Counted from the stretch's first letter, positions 14,038-23,717 are shown. The stretch is 24,521 bases of DNA from RGIG2134 sp964461115 (GCA_964461115.1 CAYWSX010000018.1:1-24521), one strand, 5' to 3'. The notes: generated from the letters alone by a model not told the origin. A program made the numbers and translations.

Positions 14038-16395
14038 ATGAAACAAAAAAAATTATTATGTATAAGAGCTAAATCTGCTTATACTCTGGCGGAAACACTA
14101 ATAACTATAGCCATTATCGCTGTTATTACCGTTTTGTGCATAGGTGTTTTGAATCTTAAAAATATTAGGCAGCGCGAACTGCTTGCGCGTTTTGATATGT
14201 CTTATTCAAAACTGGATAATATAGTTCAAATGGCTTCGCTCTCAAATCAAAAATTTAACCATTGGTCGTCTGATCAGATGGCATTAAGTAATTTAACTTG
14301 TAAGAAATCGGACGGCACCGATGAGACAAATAAATCAATATGCTTAAAAAAAGCACTTATGTCGGTTTCAAATATTCCAAAAGACTGTGAGGGGGAAGTA
14401 AGCGGTTGTATAGCGGATTTTTCTAAAGCGTCAAACCAATTAAAGGAAATTTTTCCGGCCTTAAAACCTGAAGACCTGACGGTATTTACAATGCCCGGGG
14501 GTGTAACGGTATTAAATTCGTACTTGGACAGCGCATGTCAAATGGATATACCTATAAGCAAATCAAAATCCGGCGAAGTTGAGTATATAAAGGGTTGCGG
14601 ATTTTTGCTGGTTGACGTAAACGGAGACAAAAAACCAAATAATCTCTTGATATCAAAAACGGAAGTTATAGATAGATTCTTGCTGGCACTTACACCCAAA
14701 GGGGTTGTAAAATCGAATCTTATCAGTGAATTAGCCGGCTGCCCGGAGGGGACAAGGTATGACTCTTCTACGAAGACCTGTAAGGATAATTTTAATTGCC
14801 CGATAAATATGGAAGCTATGCGGGAGTTTGAAACTGCAAATCCTTCGGATTATATAGTTCGCCAATATACATACGGAGCAGACAAAGCTGACTGCTATGA
14901 AGTTAAGTGCAAGACAGGTTCGCCAAATTCAATAACAAAGCTTTGCCCTGCGCCTTGCAAAAGTGATGAAGTTCGACAAGGAGGGCTGTGGATAAAAGAA
15001 GGCGGAACCAGACCCGACGACCAAGAGAAGGATTGCTGTATTTCTGTTTCAAATCAGGCGGAATTGGCAAATATATCTTCTGCGAAATCAAGAAATTATT
15101 GTCTTGCAAATGATATCAATCTTGATGTCGGACCGGGATTCTCTGCAATTGAAGGATGGCTCCCTATACCATCCTTTTCGGGTAATTTTTACGGAAACGG
15201 ACATGTTATAAGAGGACTTTATGTAAACCGTCCTGAACTTGGATATGTGGGGTTATTTGGAAATCCTTCAAGTAAAATAATTGAAAATGTCGGTATTGAA
15301 GGAGGCAGCAAAACTGCCAACATTGAAGGGACCGCATACAATGTGGTTGGAAATGGGAATGTCGGCTCTATTTGCGGATACATGAGCGGCTCGAGCAGTT
15401 CTCTTGAAAATGTGTATAATACAAGCTCAATATATTCTAAAAGTGCGGCAGGAGGTATTTCTTCCAGTAGTAAGCATATAAAAAATGCGTACAATAAAGG
15501 CACTGTAAGGGCTCTATCCGGATATACCGGAGGAATTACAGGGATTACTTCCGGAAATCTCCAAAACGTATATAATTTAGGAAGTGTTTCTATAGTTGAT
15601 AAATATTCGACTGCATCTCATTATAATCACGTTGGTGGTATTGTAGGTTCTCTTTCTATCACCGGAGGAACATTGAAAAATGCATATAACACCGGGTCGA
15701 TATCTTTAACTTATTTAGATAGTGCTGCTGCGTCTAATGCTTGGAATTATGCCGGAGGTCTGTTCGCTTCGGGTTCGCAGACATCAGTTGAAAATTTATA
15801 TAATGCAGGTTCGATTGAGTTAAATAATACTAATGCTCCCGGTACCAGTTGGAATTATATAGGTGGTATAGGCAGTGAGGCGAATAGTATAAAGAATGCA
15901 TACAATTCAGCACCCGTATCATTAAAAACAATTAATGCAAGCGGGACAAACTGGAATTATGCGGGGGGCATAGCCAGTCGTATGGCTACAGGTTCGAATA
16001 TCTATAGTATTGGCGCTGTGTCAACAAAGGTCGAGAGCACTTCTATCTCAAGCTGGAATATTGCTAGGGGGCTTATTGCGACAAGCTCCGGTTCTTCGTC
16101 CGTGTCAAATGCATTTGCTATCCAAACCCCTGTGTGTGATTCATACTACATGAGCGGCTGTCAAAGCAAAACAGAAGCTGAGCTAAAACAGGCTGCAACT
16201 TTTTCCGGATGGGACAGAGCTGTTTGGGATATTGCAGATGGGCGCTTCCCTTCATTGGCAATAAAAAACCTTTTTACGTATCCGGCATGGGCATTTGTTA
16301 GAGGTGATTCAAATCCCGTTTTGCGTTGGCAATGCAAGCCGTATCGTTCCGGAGGTTTTGATTGCTGCGGCGAAAATGGTGTAGTATGCCCATAG
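14038..16395 (+). CDS. Prepilin-like protein fused to GLUG-type adhesin repeats
   Basis: The 785-aa protein begins with a type IV prepilin/pseudopilin signature: a basic leader, then SA|YTLAETLITIAIIAVI, with predicted cleavage after A14, +1 Tyr and the +5 Glu at residue 19. The minus-one residue is Ala, where Gly is usual. A helical, pilin-like region follows, then a cysteine-rich stretch (about 235-340). From about 385 to 700 there are repeated units of the form 'ENVYNTGSV...GGIVG', which match GLUG repeats of bacterial surface adhesins and probably form a beta-solenoid. The C-terminus again has several cysteines. Such a protein could be a minor pilin carrying an adhesive tip, assembled by a type IV pilus or type II secretion-like system and processed by PilD. 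The function is inferred. No assembly genes are in the window. The ribosome site is weak. Confidence 0.85.
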   Translation: MKQKKLLCIRAKSAYTLAETLITIAIIAVITVLCIGVLNLKNIRQRELLARFDMSYSKLDNIVQMASLSNQKFNHWSSDQMALSNLTCKKSDGTDETNKSICLKKALMSVSNIPKDCEGEVSGCIADFSKASNQLKEIFPALKPEDLTVFTMPGGVTVLNSYLDSACQMDIPISKSKSGEVEYIKGCGFLLVDVNGDKKPNNLLISKTEVIDRFLLALTPKGVVKSNLISELAGCPEGTRYDSSTKTCKDNFNCPINMEAMREFETANPSDYIVRQYTYGADKADCYEVKCKTGSPNSITKLCPAPCKSDEVRQGGLWIKEGGTRPDDQEKDCCISVSNQAELANISSAKSRNYCLANDINLDVGPGFSAIEGWLPIPSFSGNFYGNGHVIRGLYVNRPELGYVGLFGNPSSKIIENVGIEGGSKTANIEGTAYNVVGNGNVGSICGYMSGSSSSLENVYNTSSIYSKSAAGGISSSSKHIKNAYNKGTVRALSGYTGGITGITSGNLQNVYNLGSVSIVDKYSTASHYNHVGGIVGSLSITGGTLKNAYNTGSISLTYLDSAAASNAWNYAGGLFASGSQTSVENLYNAGSIELNNTNAPGTSWNYIGGIGSEANSIKNAYNSAPVSLKTINASGTNWNYAGGIASRMATGSNIYSIGAVSTKVESTSISSWNIARGLIATSSGSSSVSNAFAIQTPVCDSYYMSGCQSKTEAELKQAATFSGWDRAVWDIADGRFPSLAIKNLFTYPAWAFVRGDSNPVLRWQCKPYRSGGFDCCGENGVVCP

Positions 16396-16445
16396 AAAAA
16401 TTTTCTTAACAAAACTTAGAGGCATGCTCAAATTTTACATGGTTA

Positions 16446-16454
16446 TGGTAGAAT
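16446..16454 (+). promoter_or_regulatory. Extended -10 promoter for the gatC-aroH block
   Basis: TGGTAGAAT (TGn plus TAGAAT) ends 26 nt before the gatC ATG. No good -35 is visible. Confidence 0.45.
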
Positions 16455-16480
16455 TTTTTTATATGGTGAGGAAACTTTAG

Positions 16481-16762
16481 ATGATCGAGATTAAAGACGT
16501 AGAGCATGTCGCAAAACTCGCGCGCTTAGAGCTTTCAGAGGATGAAAAGCAGCGTTTTGCGGGACAGCTTAGCAGCATATTAGCATATGTTGAGGAAATG
16601 AATGAGGTTGACACAGAAGGTGTCGAGCCTATGTCTCATGCAATACATTTTGTAAATGTCATGCGTGAAGATGAAGTAAAATATGAACAAACTAAAGAAG
16701 AATTGATGAAAAATGCGCCTTTAGAGGAAGACGGGTTTTTCAGAGTTCCGAAAATAAGTTAG
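16481..16762 (+). CDS. gatC: Aspartyl/glutamyl-tRNA amidotransferase subunit C
   Basis: GatC is the small, stabilising subunit of GatCAB, which converts Glu-tRNA(Gln) or Asp-tRNA(Asn) to the amidated forms. The 93-aa length is typical. Visible signatures are VEHVAKLARLELSEDE (7-22), the LSSILAYVEEMNEVDTEGVEPMSHA segment and the C-terminal FRVPKI. gatA and gatB are not adjacent, so the complex is encoded at dispersed sites. It heads the packed plus-strand block, 37 bp before pyrG, with a GTGAGG ribosome site. Confidence 0.95.
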   Translation: MIEIKDVEHVAKLARLELSEDEKQRFAGQLSSILAYVEEMNEVDTEGVEPMSHAIHFVNVMREDEVKYEQTKEELMKNAPLEEDGFFRVPKIS

Positions 16763-16799
16763 AGTAACGTTTAGGGTATGTATATTATAGTGGGGAATA

Positions 16800-18410
16800 A
16801 TGACTAAATATATTTTTGTAACGGGTGGAGTAGTATCATCGTTAGGTAAAGGGATAGTAGCGGCATCACTTGGAAAGCTGCTTACAGCAAGAGGGTATTC
16901 GGTAGTAATTCAGAAATTTGACCCTTATATTAATGTCGATCCGGGCACAATGAGTCCGTTTCAGCATGGAGAAGTTTTTGTAACAGACGACGGGGCGGAA
17001 ACAGACCTCGACCTCGGACATTATGAAAGATTTACTGGTACAAGTCTGGGTAAAATTAACAATGTAACATCCGGAAGTGTTTATCAGACGGTAATAAAAA
17101 AAGAGCGTCGCGGAGACTATCTTGGGGCTACAGTTCAGACAATTCCTCATATTACTAACGAAATTAAAGCTAGACTTAAAAAAGCAACTTCGCAGTTCAA
17201 ACCCGACTTTTTGATTGCCGAAATCGGCGGTACAATAGGTGATATCGAGAGCTTACCGTTCATCGAGTCTATCAGACAGTTCCGCTCGGAAATCGGTTAC
17301 GGAAACAGTGTTTCAATTCATGTGACATTGGTTCCTTATCTTTCTGCGGCGGGTGAGATGAAAACTAAACCTTCTCAGCACAGTGTTACGCTTTTGCGCA
17401 GTTACGGTATTCAGCCTGAAATTCTTGTTTGCAGAACTTCTAAGCCTATACCTAAAAAAGAAGCGGAAAAGCTTGCTCTATTCTGCTCTGTGCCTAAAGA
17501 AGCCGTTATCGAATGCAAAGACTTGAAGAGTATTTATGAAGTTCCGCTGGCGCTTGAAGCTCAAAACCTTGCAGGTGTTGTGCTTTCAAGATTGAACATG
17601 AAAGACAAGGCGCCTAAACTTGAGGAATGGAAAAAACTTGTCGAAAGAATTAAAAATCCGCAAAAAACGTTCAACGTTGTTATTGCAGGTAAATACACAA
17701 AACTCAGCGACGCTTATATTTCGGTTGTTGAGTCGTTAAAGCACGCAGGATATGCGCATGACGCTCAAATCAATGTAAAATGGGTTGCGGCGGATGACTG
17801 TATTGACCTTGAAAAAGCAAAAGAGGCAATGAAAGACGCGGATGCGCTTGTAGTTCCGGGTGGTTTCGGAATTCGCGGTATTGAAGGCAAATTGAATGTT
17901 ATCAAAATTGCAAGAGAAAACAATATTCCGTTCTTGGGCTTGTGCCTTGGTATGCAATGCGCAGTTATTGAATATGCAAGAAATGTTGTCGGATTAAAAG
18001 GGGCAAACTCTACAGAATTTGACGAAGGTACGCAATATCCTGTTATCGACCTTATGCTGGAGCAGAAAAATGTTGAAGGCTACGGCGGAACAATGCGTCT
18101 CGGTAAATATGACTGCAAATTGCAAAAAGGCACAAAAGCTCACAGGGCTTATGGTTCTGACCTGATTAACGAAAGACACCGTCACAGATATGAGGTAAAT
18201 AACGAGCTGAGACAACAGATTTCAGACGCAGGGCTTGTGTTCTCAGGAATGTCACCTGACGGTATGCTTGCCGAAATCGTGGAATTACCTAAAAATGACT
18301 GGTTTGTAGCGAGTCAATTCCACCCTGAGTTCAAATCAAGACCTGAAAGCCCGCACCCGCTCTTTAAAGGTTTGATTGCAGCTGTGGACAAACAAAAATC
18401 TAAAAAATAA
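16800..18410 (+). CDS. pyrG: CTP synthase
   Basis: This 536-aa enzyme aminates UTP to CTP with glutamine and ATP, the last step of pyrimidine nucleotide synthesis. The N-terminal synthetase domain shows GGVVSSLGKG (9-18) and KFDPYINVDPGTMSPFQHGEVFVTDDG. The C-terminal class I glutamine amidotransferase domain shows GGFGIRG, the nucleophile C382 in GLCLGMQ, and H508/E510 in FHPEF, so all catalytic residues are present. Length is normal. It lies 25 bp before the glutamate synthase-type gene, which supplies the nitrogen pool it uses. Confidence 0.98.
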   Translation: MTKYIFVTGGVVSSLGKGIVAASLGKLLTARGYSVVIQKFDPYINVDPGTMSPFQHGEVFVTDDGAETDLDLGHYERFTGTSLGKINNVTSGSVYQTVIKKERRGDYLGATVQTIPHITNEIKARLKKATSQFKPDFLIAEIGGTIGDIESLPFIESIRQFRSEIGYGNSVSIHVTLVPYLSAAGEMKTKPSQHSVTLLRSYGIQPEILVCRTSKPIPKKEAEKLALFCSVPKEAVIECKDLKSIYEVPLALEAQNLAGVVLSRLNMKDKAPKLEEWKKLVERIKNPQKTFNVVIAGKYTKLSDAYISVVESLKHAGYAHDAQINVKWVAADDCIDLEKAKEAMKDADALVVPGGFGIRGIEGKLNVIKIARENNIPFLGLCLGMQCAVIEYARNVVGLKGANSTEFDEGTQYPVIDLMLEQKNVEGYGGTMRLGKYDCKLQKGTKAHRAYGSDLINERHRHRYEVNNELRQQISDAGLVFSGMSPDGMLAEIVELPKNDWFVASQFHPEFKSRPESPHPLFKGLIAAVDKQKSKK

Positions 18411-18435
18411 CAATTAAATAAAAAGGAACATTAAA

Positions 18436-19815
18436 ATGGATAAAATAGAAAGACAACACCCTAAAGAGCAGGATAAAATTGCCCGCCGTTCAAATTTTGA
18501 GGCGGTAGAAGAGAATTTGACGGCAGAACAGGCTAAACTTGAGGCTTCAAGATGTCTCGGCTGCAAGAACGCGAGATGTGTTCAAGGCTGCCCTGTAAAT
18601 ATCAAAATTCCTGAGTTTATCTCTGCGTTGAAAGAAGATAATCTTGAAAAAGCGGGTGAAATCATTCGTGAAACAAGCTTGCTTCCATCAGTCTGCGGAC
18701 GTGTTTGCCCTCAGGAAAGACAATGTGAAGGAAAATGCGTACTCGGTATCAAAGGTGAAGCTGTTGCAATTGGCGCACTTGAAAGATACGTCGGTGATAA
18801 CACCACAATGAAGCCGTCTGAAATCAAATCTTCAGGAAAGAAAGTTGCTGTTGTAGGTTCAGGTTGTGCAGGTATTACGGCTGCGTCCGACTTGAGAAAA
18901 GCAGGACATGACGTAGTAGTTTTTGAGGCTCTTCACAAACTTGGCGGTGTCTTGAGATACGGTATCCCTCCGTTCAGACTTCCTCGTGTTGTTTTGGACA
19001 GAGAAATCGAAAATTTGAAAAAAATCGGCGTTAAATTTGAAACAAACGTAATCGTCGGAAAATCTATAACTTTAAACCAGCTTAAAGAAGACGGTTTTGA
19101 TGCAATATTTATTTGCTCTGGCGCAGGTCTTCCTAAAATGATGGGAATTGCGGGTGAAAACCTTAACGGAGTGTATTCGGCTAACGAATTTTTGACACGT
19201 GTAAACCTTATGGCTGCAAACCGTGAAGACACGCCTACTCCTTTGAAGGTTGGCAAAAAAGTTGCTGTTATCGGCGGTGGAAACGTTGCGATGGACGCGG
19301 CAAGAACGGCTGTAAGAGTCGGATTTGAAGAGGTTTCTATCGTTTACAGAAGAACTGAAGCGGAACTCCCTGCGCGTCTTGAAGAAATTCGCCACGCGAA
19401 AGAAGAAGGCGTTATTTTTAGGCTTCTTCACGCTCCTGCTGAGATTTACGGCAACGAAGGGTACGTTTCCGGCATGAGATTCGACCTTATGGAACTCGGT
19501 GAACCTGACGAATCAGGCAGAAGACGTCCTGTTGCGACCGGTGAAAGTATTGATATGGATTTTGATACCGTAATCGTTGCGCTGGGAACAGGTCCTAACC
19601 CTATCATCCAGCAATCTGCCGAAATGGAAGGTCTGACTATCGAAACAGACCGCAGAGGCTATATCGTGGTTGAAGAAGAGTCAAGACAAACATCCGTGGA
19701 TGATGTGTTTGCGGGTGGAGACGTTGCTCCTGTAGGTGAGTCCAACGCAATCAATGCAATGGGCGCGGGCAAAAAAGCAGCGGCTGCAATCAATGAACTT
19801 CTTGCGGGAAAATAA
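18436..19815 (+). CDS. gltA: Glutamate synthase small-subunit-type NADPH oxidoreductase
   Basis: The 459-aa protein belongs to the GltD/NADPH-dependent glutamate synthase small subunit family. The N-terminal cysteine clusters CLGCKNARCVQGCP and CGRVCPQERQCEGKC bind [4Fe-4S] centres. A first dinucleotide fold (GSGCAGITAASDLRKAGHDV) fits FAD, and a second (GGGNVAMDAARTA) fits NAD(P)H. FAGGD near the C-terminus is the FAD-closing motif. It would pass electrons from NAD(P)H to glutamate synthesis or, in related enzymes, to other partners. No large subunit gene is nearby. The name gltA follows the usage for the stand-alone form. It could also be a sulfide dehydrogenase/NfnB-like subunit, so specificity is not certain. 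Confidence 0.88.
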   Translation: MDKIERQHPKEQDKIARRSNFEAVEENLTAEQAKLEASRCLGCKNARCVQGCPVNIKIPEFISALKEDNLEKAGEIIRETSLLPSVCGRVCPQERQCEGKCVLGIKGEAVAIGALERYVGDNTTMKPSEIKSSGKKVAVVGSGCAGITAASDLRKAGHDVVVFEALHKLGGVLRYGIPPFRLPRVVLDREIENLKKIGVKFETNVIVGKSITLNQLKEDGFDAIFICSGAGLPKMMGIAGENLNGVYSANEFLTRVNLMAANREDTPTPLKVGKKVAVIGGGNVAMDAARTAVRVGFEEVSIVYRRTEAELPARLEEIRHAKEEGVIFRLLHAPAEIYGNEGYVSGMRFDLMELGEPDESGRRRPVATGESIDMDFDTVIVALGTGPNPIIQQSAEMEGLTIETDRRGYIVVEEESRQTSVDDVFAGGDVAPVGESNAINAMGAGKKAAAAINELLAGK

Positions 19816-19881
19816 CGAAAATTAAGCAGGGCAGCGGGGGTGGAACTTCCGGCTTGTGCCCGAGAATAAGTGAGGTGTAAT

Positions 19882-21120
19882 ATGGAACTTGATATTATAA
19901 GACAAACAGACGCTGAGATAGCGGATTTGGTTGAAAAAGAACTCGACAGACAACGTAATACGCTGGAATTGATTGCGAGTGAAAACTTTACTTCTAAAGC
20001 TATTATGGCGGCTTGCGGTACGGTTCTTACCAACAAATACGCGGAAGGCAAGCCTCACAAAAGATTCTATAACGGCTGTGAAAACGTTGACGTGATTGAA
20101 GAATTAGCGCAAGAGCGTGCTAAAAAACTTTTCGCGGTTGACCACGCAAACGTTCAGCCTCACTCAGGTGCGCAGGCTAACATGGCAGTATTTTTATATG
20201 CTTTAAAAGCAGGCGATACTGTTATGGGAATGGATTTGTCCAACGGCGGACACCTTACCCACGGCTCGCCTGTCAATTTTTCGGGGATGTACTTCAACAT
20301 CGTAAGCTATGGTGTTAACGAAAACGGCGAAATTGATTACGAAGATGTTGAGAAAAAAGCATTCGAGCACAAGCCGAAAATGATTATCTGCGGTGCTTCA
20401 AACTACTCAAAAATCATTGATTTCAAAAAATTTAAAGAAATTGCTGATAAAGTCGGCGCATACTTAATGGCTGATATTGCGCATATTGCGGCACTCGTTG
20501 CGGCGGGTGAACACCCTTCCCCTGCACCTTATGCGGACTTTGTGACGACAACCACGCACAAAACCCTTCGCGGACCTCGCGGCGGAATTACAATGTGCAA
20601 GGCTGAACACGCGGCAGGCATTGATAAAGCTGTCTTTCCGGGAATTCAGGGCGGACCTTTAGAGCATATTATTGCTGCTAAAGCTATTGCTTTAAAAGAG
20701 GCGCTCGCCCCTAGTTTCAAGGATTATGCAAAACAAATTATCAAAAATGCGAAGGCTCTTGCGCAATCATTGATGGATAACGACATGGATATAATCGGAA
20801 GCGGCACTGAAAATCACCTTATGACGCTGGATTTGCGCCGTTATAACAAAACAGGCAAGGAAATGGCTAACATTCTTGAAGAAGTCGGAATCACTGCCAA
20901 CAAAAATACAGTTCCAAACGATCCGCAAAGTCCATTCGTTACCAGCGGCATCAGATTGGGCGTGCCTGCTTTGACGACAAGAGGCTTGAAAGAAGAAGAT
21001 ATGACGGAAGTAGGAAAAATTATTGCAGAAGCAATTCTTTCGTCGGATAATAAAGATAAATTGACTGAGTTGAGAGTGCGTTCTCAAAAACTTTGCGATA
21101 AATACCCGCTCTATCAATAA
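19882..21120 (+). CDS. glyA: Serine hydroxymethyltransferase
   Basis: This PLP enzyme converts serine and tetrahydrofolate to glycine and methylene-THF, supplying one-carbon units also used by Fmt in this block. The protein is 412 aa from the ATG at 19882. The in-frame GTG at 19870 overlaps the ribosome site (GAGGTG at 19872-19877) and is rejected. Signatures are ELIASENFTS, NKYAEGKPHKRFYNGCENVD, HSGAQAN, and the PLP lysine K227 in THKTLRGPRGG. The 66-bp gap before it contains a GGGCA/TGCCC hairpin of unknown meaning. Confidence 0.97.
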   Translation: MELDIIRQTDAEIADLVEKELDRQRNTLELIASENFTSKAIMAACGTVLTNKYAEGKPHKRFYNGCENVDVIEELAQERAKKLFAVDHANVQPHSGAQANMAVFLYALKAGDTVMGMDLSNGGHLTHGSPVNFSGMYFNIVSYGVNENGEIDYEDVEKKAFEHKPKMIICGASNYSKIIDFKKFKEIADKVGAYLMADIAHIAALVAAGEHPSPAPYADFVTTTTHKTLRGPRGGITMCKAEHAAGIDKAVFPGIQGGPLEHIIAAKAIALKEALAPSFKDYAKQIIKNAKALAQSLMDNDMDIIGSGTENHLMTLDLRRYNKTGKEMANILEEVGITANKNTVPNDPQSPFVTSGIRLGVPALTTRGLKEEDMTEVGKIIAEAILSSDNKDKLTELRVRSQKLCDKYPLYQ

Positions 21121-21140
21121 AAAAGAGGCGAAAAGCGAAC

Positions 21141-22178
21141 ATGACTATATTGAAATTATCAGATGCACATATTGTAGGAACCATAATATCTTACCTTCTC
21201 GGGGTTTTTATTGTTCCTTTGGTAATAGCTTTTTCGAAGAAAAAAGGGCTCGTCGATAAGCCGGGCGAGAGAAAAATCCATGACCATCCGGTTTCAAGAA
21301 TAGGCGGGGTTGCGATTTGGGTCAGCACAATGCTTACATTTCTTGTGCTTGTTGTTTTGAGCTTTTATCCGAAGGGGTCGCTATTGTCCGGTATTCTTCT
21401 CGGCAGCTCTTTGATGTTTTTCTTGGGGCTTGTAGACGATATTTATTGCCTTAACGCAAAATTTAAACTTCTCATACAAATTTCTATCGCAACGATAGTG
21501 TTTTTGCTGGGTATCCGCATAGGTACGATTTACAATCCGTTTGGCGACCCTATACATTTAAATATTTGGATTTCTTATATTTGTACGCTGATGTGGATAG
21601 TCGGGGTGAGCAATGCCGTTAACTTTATTGACGGTATAGACGGGCTTGCGGGCTCGATTATTACGATAAGTGCGGTTACGCTTGGTTTGATTTCGGTTGC
21701 AGCTTCTCCAAACAATATTTCTTCGCTGATTGCGTTTATTCTTGCGGGTTCTATGCTTGCGTTTTTGACGTACAATTTCAATCCTGCCAAAATCTTTATG
21801 GGGGACTCGGGAGCGTTGTTTGGCGGGTTTATGCTTGCTACGCTTTCTATTACAGGCGTTATGAAAACGGTTGCGCTTTCAATGTTTGTACCGATTTTGA
21901 TACTTTCTGTGCCTATTATGGACATAACTTTTTCAAGCTTCAGAAGAATTGCAAAAGGTACCTCGCCGTTTGTTGCAGATAGTGAGCACATCCATCACAA
22001 ACTCCTCCACGCTGGGCTTTCACAAAACAAGACAGTTCTTGTGCTTGCGCTTGTTGCGATTATTTCGGGCGCGGTGGCAACTTTGCTGATAAATTCTTCG
22101 CTTGTAAAATACTTCTTGTATGCTGTTGCGTTATCTGCTATATTGTTAGTGTTGAGCTTGTTTGCTAAACAAAAATAA
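21141..22178 (+). CDS. Undecaprenyl-phosphate sugar-1-phosphate transferase (WecA/TagO type)
   Basis: The 345-aa polytopic membrane protein (about 10-11 hydrophobic segments) belongs to the MraY/WecA family. Visible motifs are the N-terminal DKPGERKIHDHPVSRIGG, the metal-binding LVDD, NAVNFIDGIDGLAGS with its catalytic aspartates, FMGDSGALFGG, and the cytosolic HIHHKLL histidine motif. The HIHHKLL motif and absence of MraY features favour a WecA/TagO enzyme that loads GlcNAc-1-phosphate (or a relative) onto undecaprenyl phosphate to start O-antigen, teichoic acid or similar polymer synthesis. The sugar cannot be read. It lies 20 bp after glyA and 20 bp before def. Confidence 0.9.
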   Translation: MTILKLSDAHIVGTIISYLLGVFIVPLVIAFSKKKGLVDKPGERKIHDHPVSRIGGVAIWVSTMLTFLVLVVLSFYPKGSLLSGILLGSSLMFFLGLVDDIYCLNAKFKLLIQISIATIVFLLGIRIGTIYNPFGDPIHLNIWISYICTLMWIVGVSNAVNFIDGIDGLAGSIITISAVTLGLISVAASPNNISSLIAFILAGSMLAFLTYNFNPAKIFMGDSGALFGGFMLATLSITGVMKTVALSMFVPILILSVPIMDITFSSFRRIAKGTSPFVADSEHIHHKLLHAGLSQNKTVLVLALVAIISGAVATLLINSSLVKYFLYAVALSAILLVLSLFAKQK

Positions 22179-22198
22179 CAGATTAGGAATGACAGATT

Positions 22199-22765
22199 AT
22201 GACAGTGAAAAAGATTTTAAAATATGGTGATGAAACGCTGAGAACACCTTCAAAAGAGGTGCATAAGGTCTCTAAAAAGGTTCAGGAGCTTGTTCGTGAC
22301 CTCTTGGATACAATGTATGCGGCAAACGGAGTCGGACTCGCTGCGCCTCAGATAGGCGTTAATATGCGTGTTTTTGTAATTGATGTTACAACAGACGATG
22401 AGCCTTTGTGCCCGATTGTCTTCATCAACCCTAAAATTATCAAAAAATCAGGCGCCTCACACGCGAATGAAGGCTGTTTAAGCTTTCCTGAGGTGTATAC
22501 GGACGTCAGACGTTATAGCGATGTTACCGTGAAGGCTATAGACCGCCACGGAAAACCTTTTATTATGGAGGCAAAGGACGGGTCGCTTTTGGCGCGCGCT
22601 ATTCAGCATGAATTTGACCATCTTGACGGGGTTTTGTTCATCGACCACGCAAGAAACAGATTTGAGGCTGACAAGCTTCTTCAGGAGCATTCACTGCCGC
22701 CTGTTGAGGATTCAAAGCTTATTGATGAACCCGAACTTGAAGAGATGTTAAAGAAGGAAATGTAG
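22199..22765 (+). CDS. def: Peptide deformylase
   Basis: This metalloenzyme removes the formyl group from nascent N-termini. The 188-aa protein has motif 1 GVGLAAPQIG (44-53), motif 2 EGCLSFP with metal ligand C93, and motif 3 QHEFDHLDG with H137, E138 and H141. All three are complete. It sits two bases ahead of fmt, which adds the formyl group, a common pairing. The C-terminal acidic tail is slightly extended. Confidence 0.97.
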   Translation: MTVKKILKYGDETLRTPSKEVHKVSKKVQELVRDLLDTMYAANGVGLAAPQIGVNMRVFVIDVTTDDEPLCPIVFINPKIIKKSGASHANEGCLSFPEVYTDVRRYSDVTVKAIDRHGKPFIMEAKDGSLLARAIQHEFDHLDGVLFIDHARNRFEADKLLQEHSLPPVEDSKLIDEPELEEMLKKEM

Positions 22766-22767
22766 TC

Positions 22768-23706
22768 TTGATAAAAGTTGTTTTCTTCGGTACACCAAAA
22801 ATAGCGGAAAAGTCGCTGGAGTACCTGTTTAATTCTGATAAAATTGAGGTTGCAGCAGTTGTAACGCAGCAGGATAAACCCTGCGGGCGCGGCTGTAAAA
22901 TCGGGACGCCTCCGATAAAATGCTTGGCTCAAAAACTTGGCGTAAAAGTTTTTCAGCCAAAATCAATCAGGAAAGAACCTGAAATTCAGGAAGAGTTGAA
23001 AAAGCTCGAACCTGATTTTTTTGTGACGTTTGCATTCGGGCAGATTTTGTCGCAGGAGGTGCTTGACATCCCAAAAATTGCTACAGTGAACCTTCATGCT
23101 TCTCTGCTGCCTCAGTATAGAGGTGCCAATCCAATCCAGCGCTGTATTTATAACGGTGACTGCGAAACGGGTATTACAACTATGCTCACTGTTTTGGAGT
23201 TGGATGCGGGCGATGTTTGTATGACTGAGAAAATTCAAATTTCGAAAGATACGACAGATATGAAGCTTGCTGAAATTATTGCGGAAAAATCCCCGCTGCT
23301 TATCGAAAAAACTCTGCTAGGACTTGAGTCCGGGGAATTAACGCCTGTTGCGCAAAATGCGTTGGAGATGACAGTTGCGAATAAATTTAACAAGCAAGAT
23401 GGGCTTATAGATTTTAAAAGAACTGCCTGCGAGATTGAATGCCAGATTAGGGCTATGTTTTCTTGGCCGAATGCGTATACTCTCTTCAAGGGAAAGATGC
23501 TCAAGATATTAGCCGCAGAAGTTGTTCCACATGAAGGCTGTGAGCAGAACGGCACAGTAATTTCGGTTACAAAAGAAGGAATTGAGGTTTGCGCAGGCTG
23601 TGACAAGCTTTTAATAAAATTAATCAAGCCTGAAGGTAAAGGTGTGATGTCAGCATACGCGTGGGCAAACGGCTGCGGCATAAAAAAGGGTGATAAGTTA
23701 GGTTAG
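22768..23706 (+). CDS. fmt: Methionyl-tRNA formyltransferase
   Basis: Fmt transfers the formyl group from 10-formyl-THF to initiator Met-tRNA. The 312-aa length is normal. It starts at a TTG (MIKVVFFGTP), just 2 nt after the def stop and with AAGGA 9 nt upstream. The N-terminal catalytic domain has VVTQQDKPCGRG and the signature NLHASLLPQYRGANPIQ with the catalytic His. The C-terminal tRNA-binding OB-like domain follows KFNKQDGLIDF. Translational coupling to def is likely. Confidence 0.96.
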   Translation: MIKVVFFGTPKIAEKSLEYLFNSDKIEVAAVVTQQDKPCGRGCKIGTPPIKCLAQKLGVKVFQPKSIRKEPEIQEELKKLEPDFFVTFAFGQILSQEVLDIPKIATVNLHASLLPQYRGANPIQRCIYNGDCETGITTMLTVLELDAGDVCMTEKIQISKDTTDMKLAEIIAEKSPLLIEKTLLGLESGELTPVAQNALEMTVANKFNKQDGLIDFKRTACEIECQIRAMFSWPNAYTLFKGKMLKILAAEVVPHEGCEQNGTVISVTKEGIEVCAGCDKLLIKLIKPEGKGVMSAYAWANGCGIKKGDKLG

Positions 23707-23717
23707 GAGTGCGAATT

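Noticed and set aside
14038..16395. Pilin-GLUG gene as an artefact of two genes joined by a frameshift
   Set aside because: The reading frame is continuous with consistent cysteine-rich and repeat sections and no internal ribosome site at the domain border that I could see.
19816..19881. Possible riboswitch before glyA (GGGCA/TGCCC hairpin with GGAActTCC inside)
   Set aside because: The gap is only 66 bp and the conserved cores of ZTP, glycine or THF riboswitches are not recognisable.
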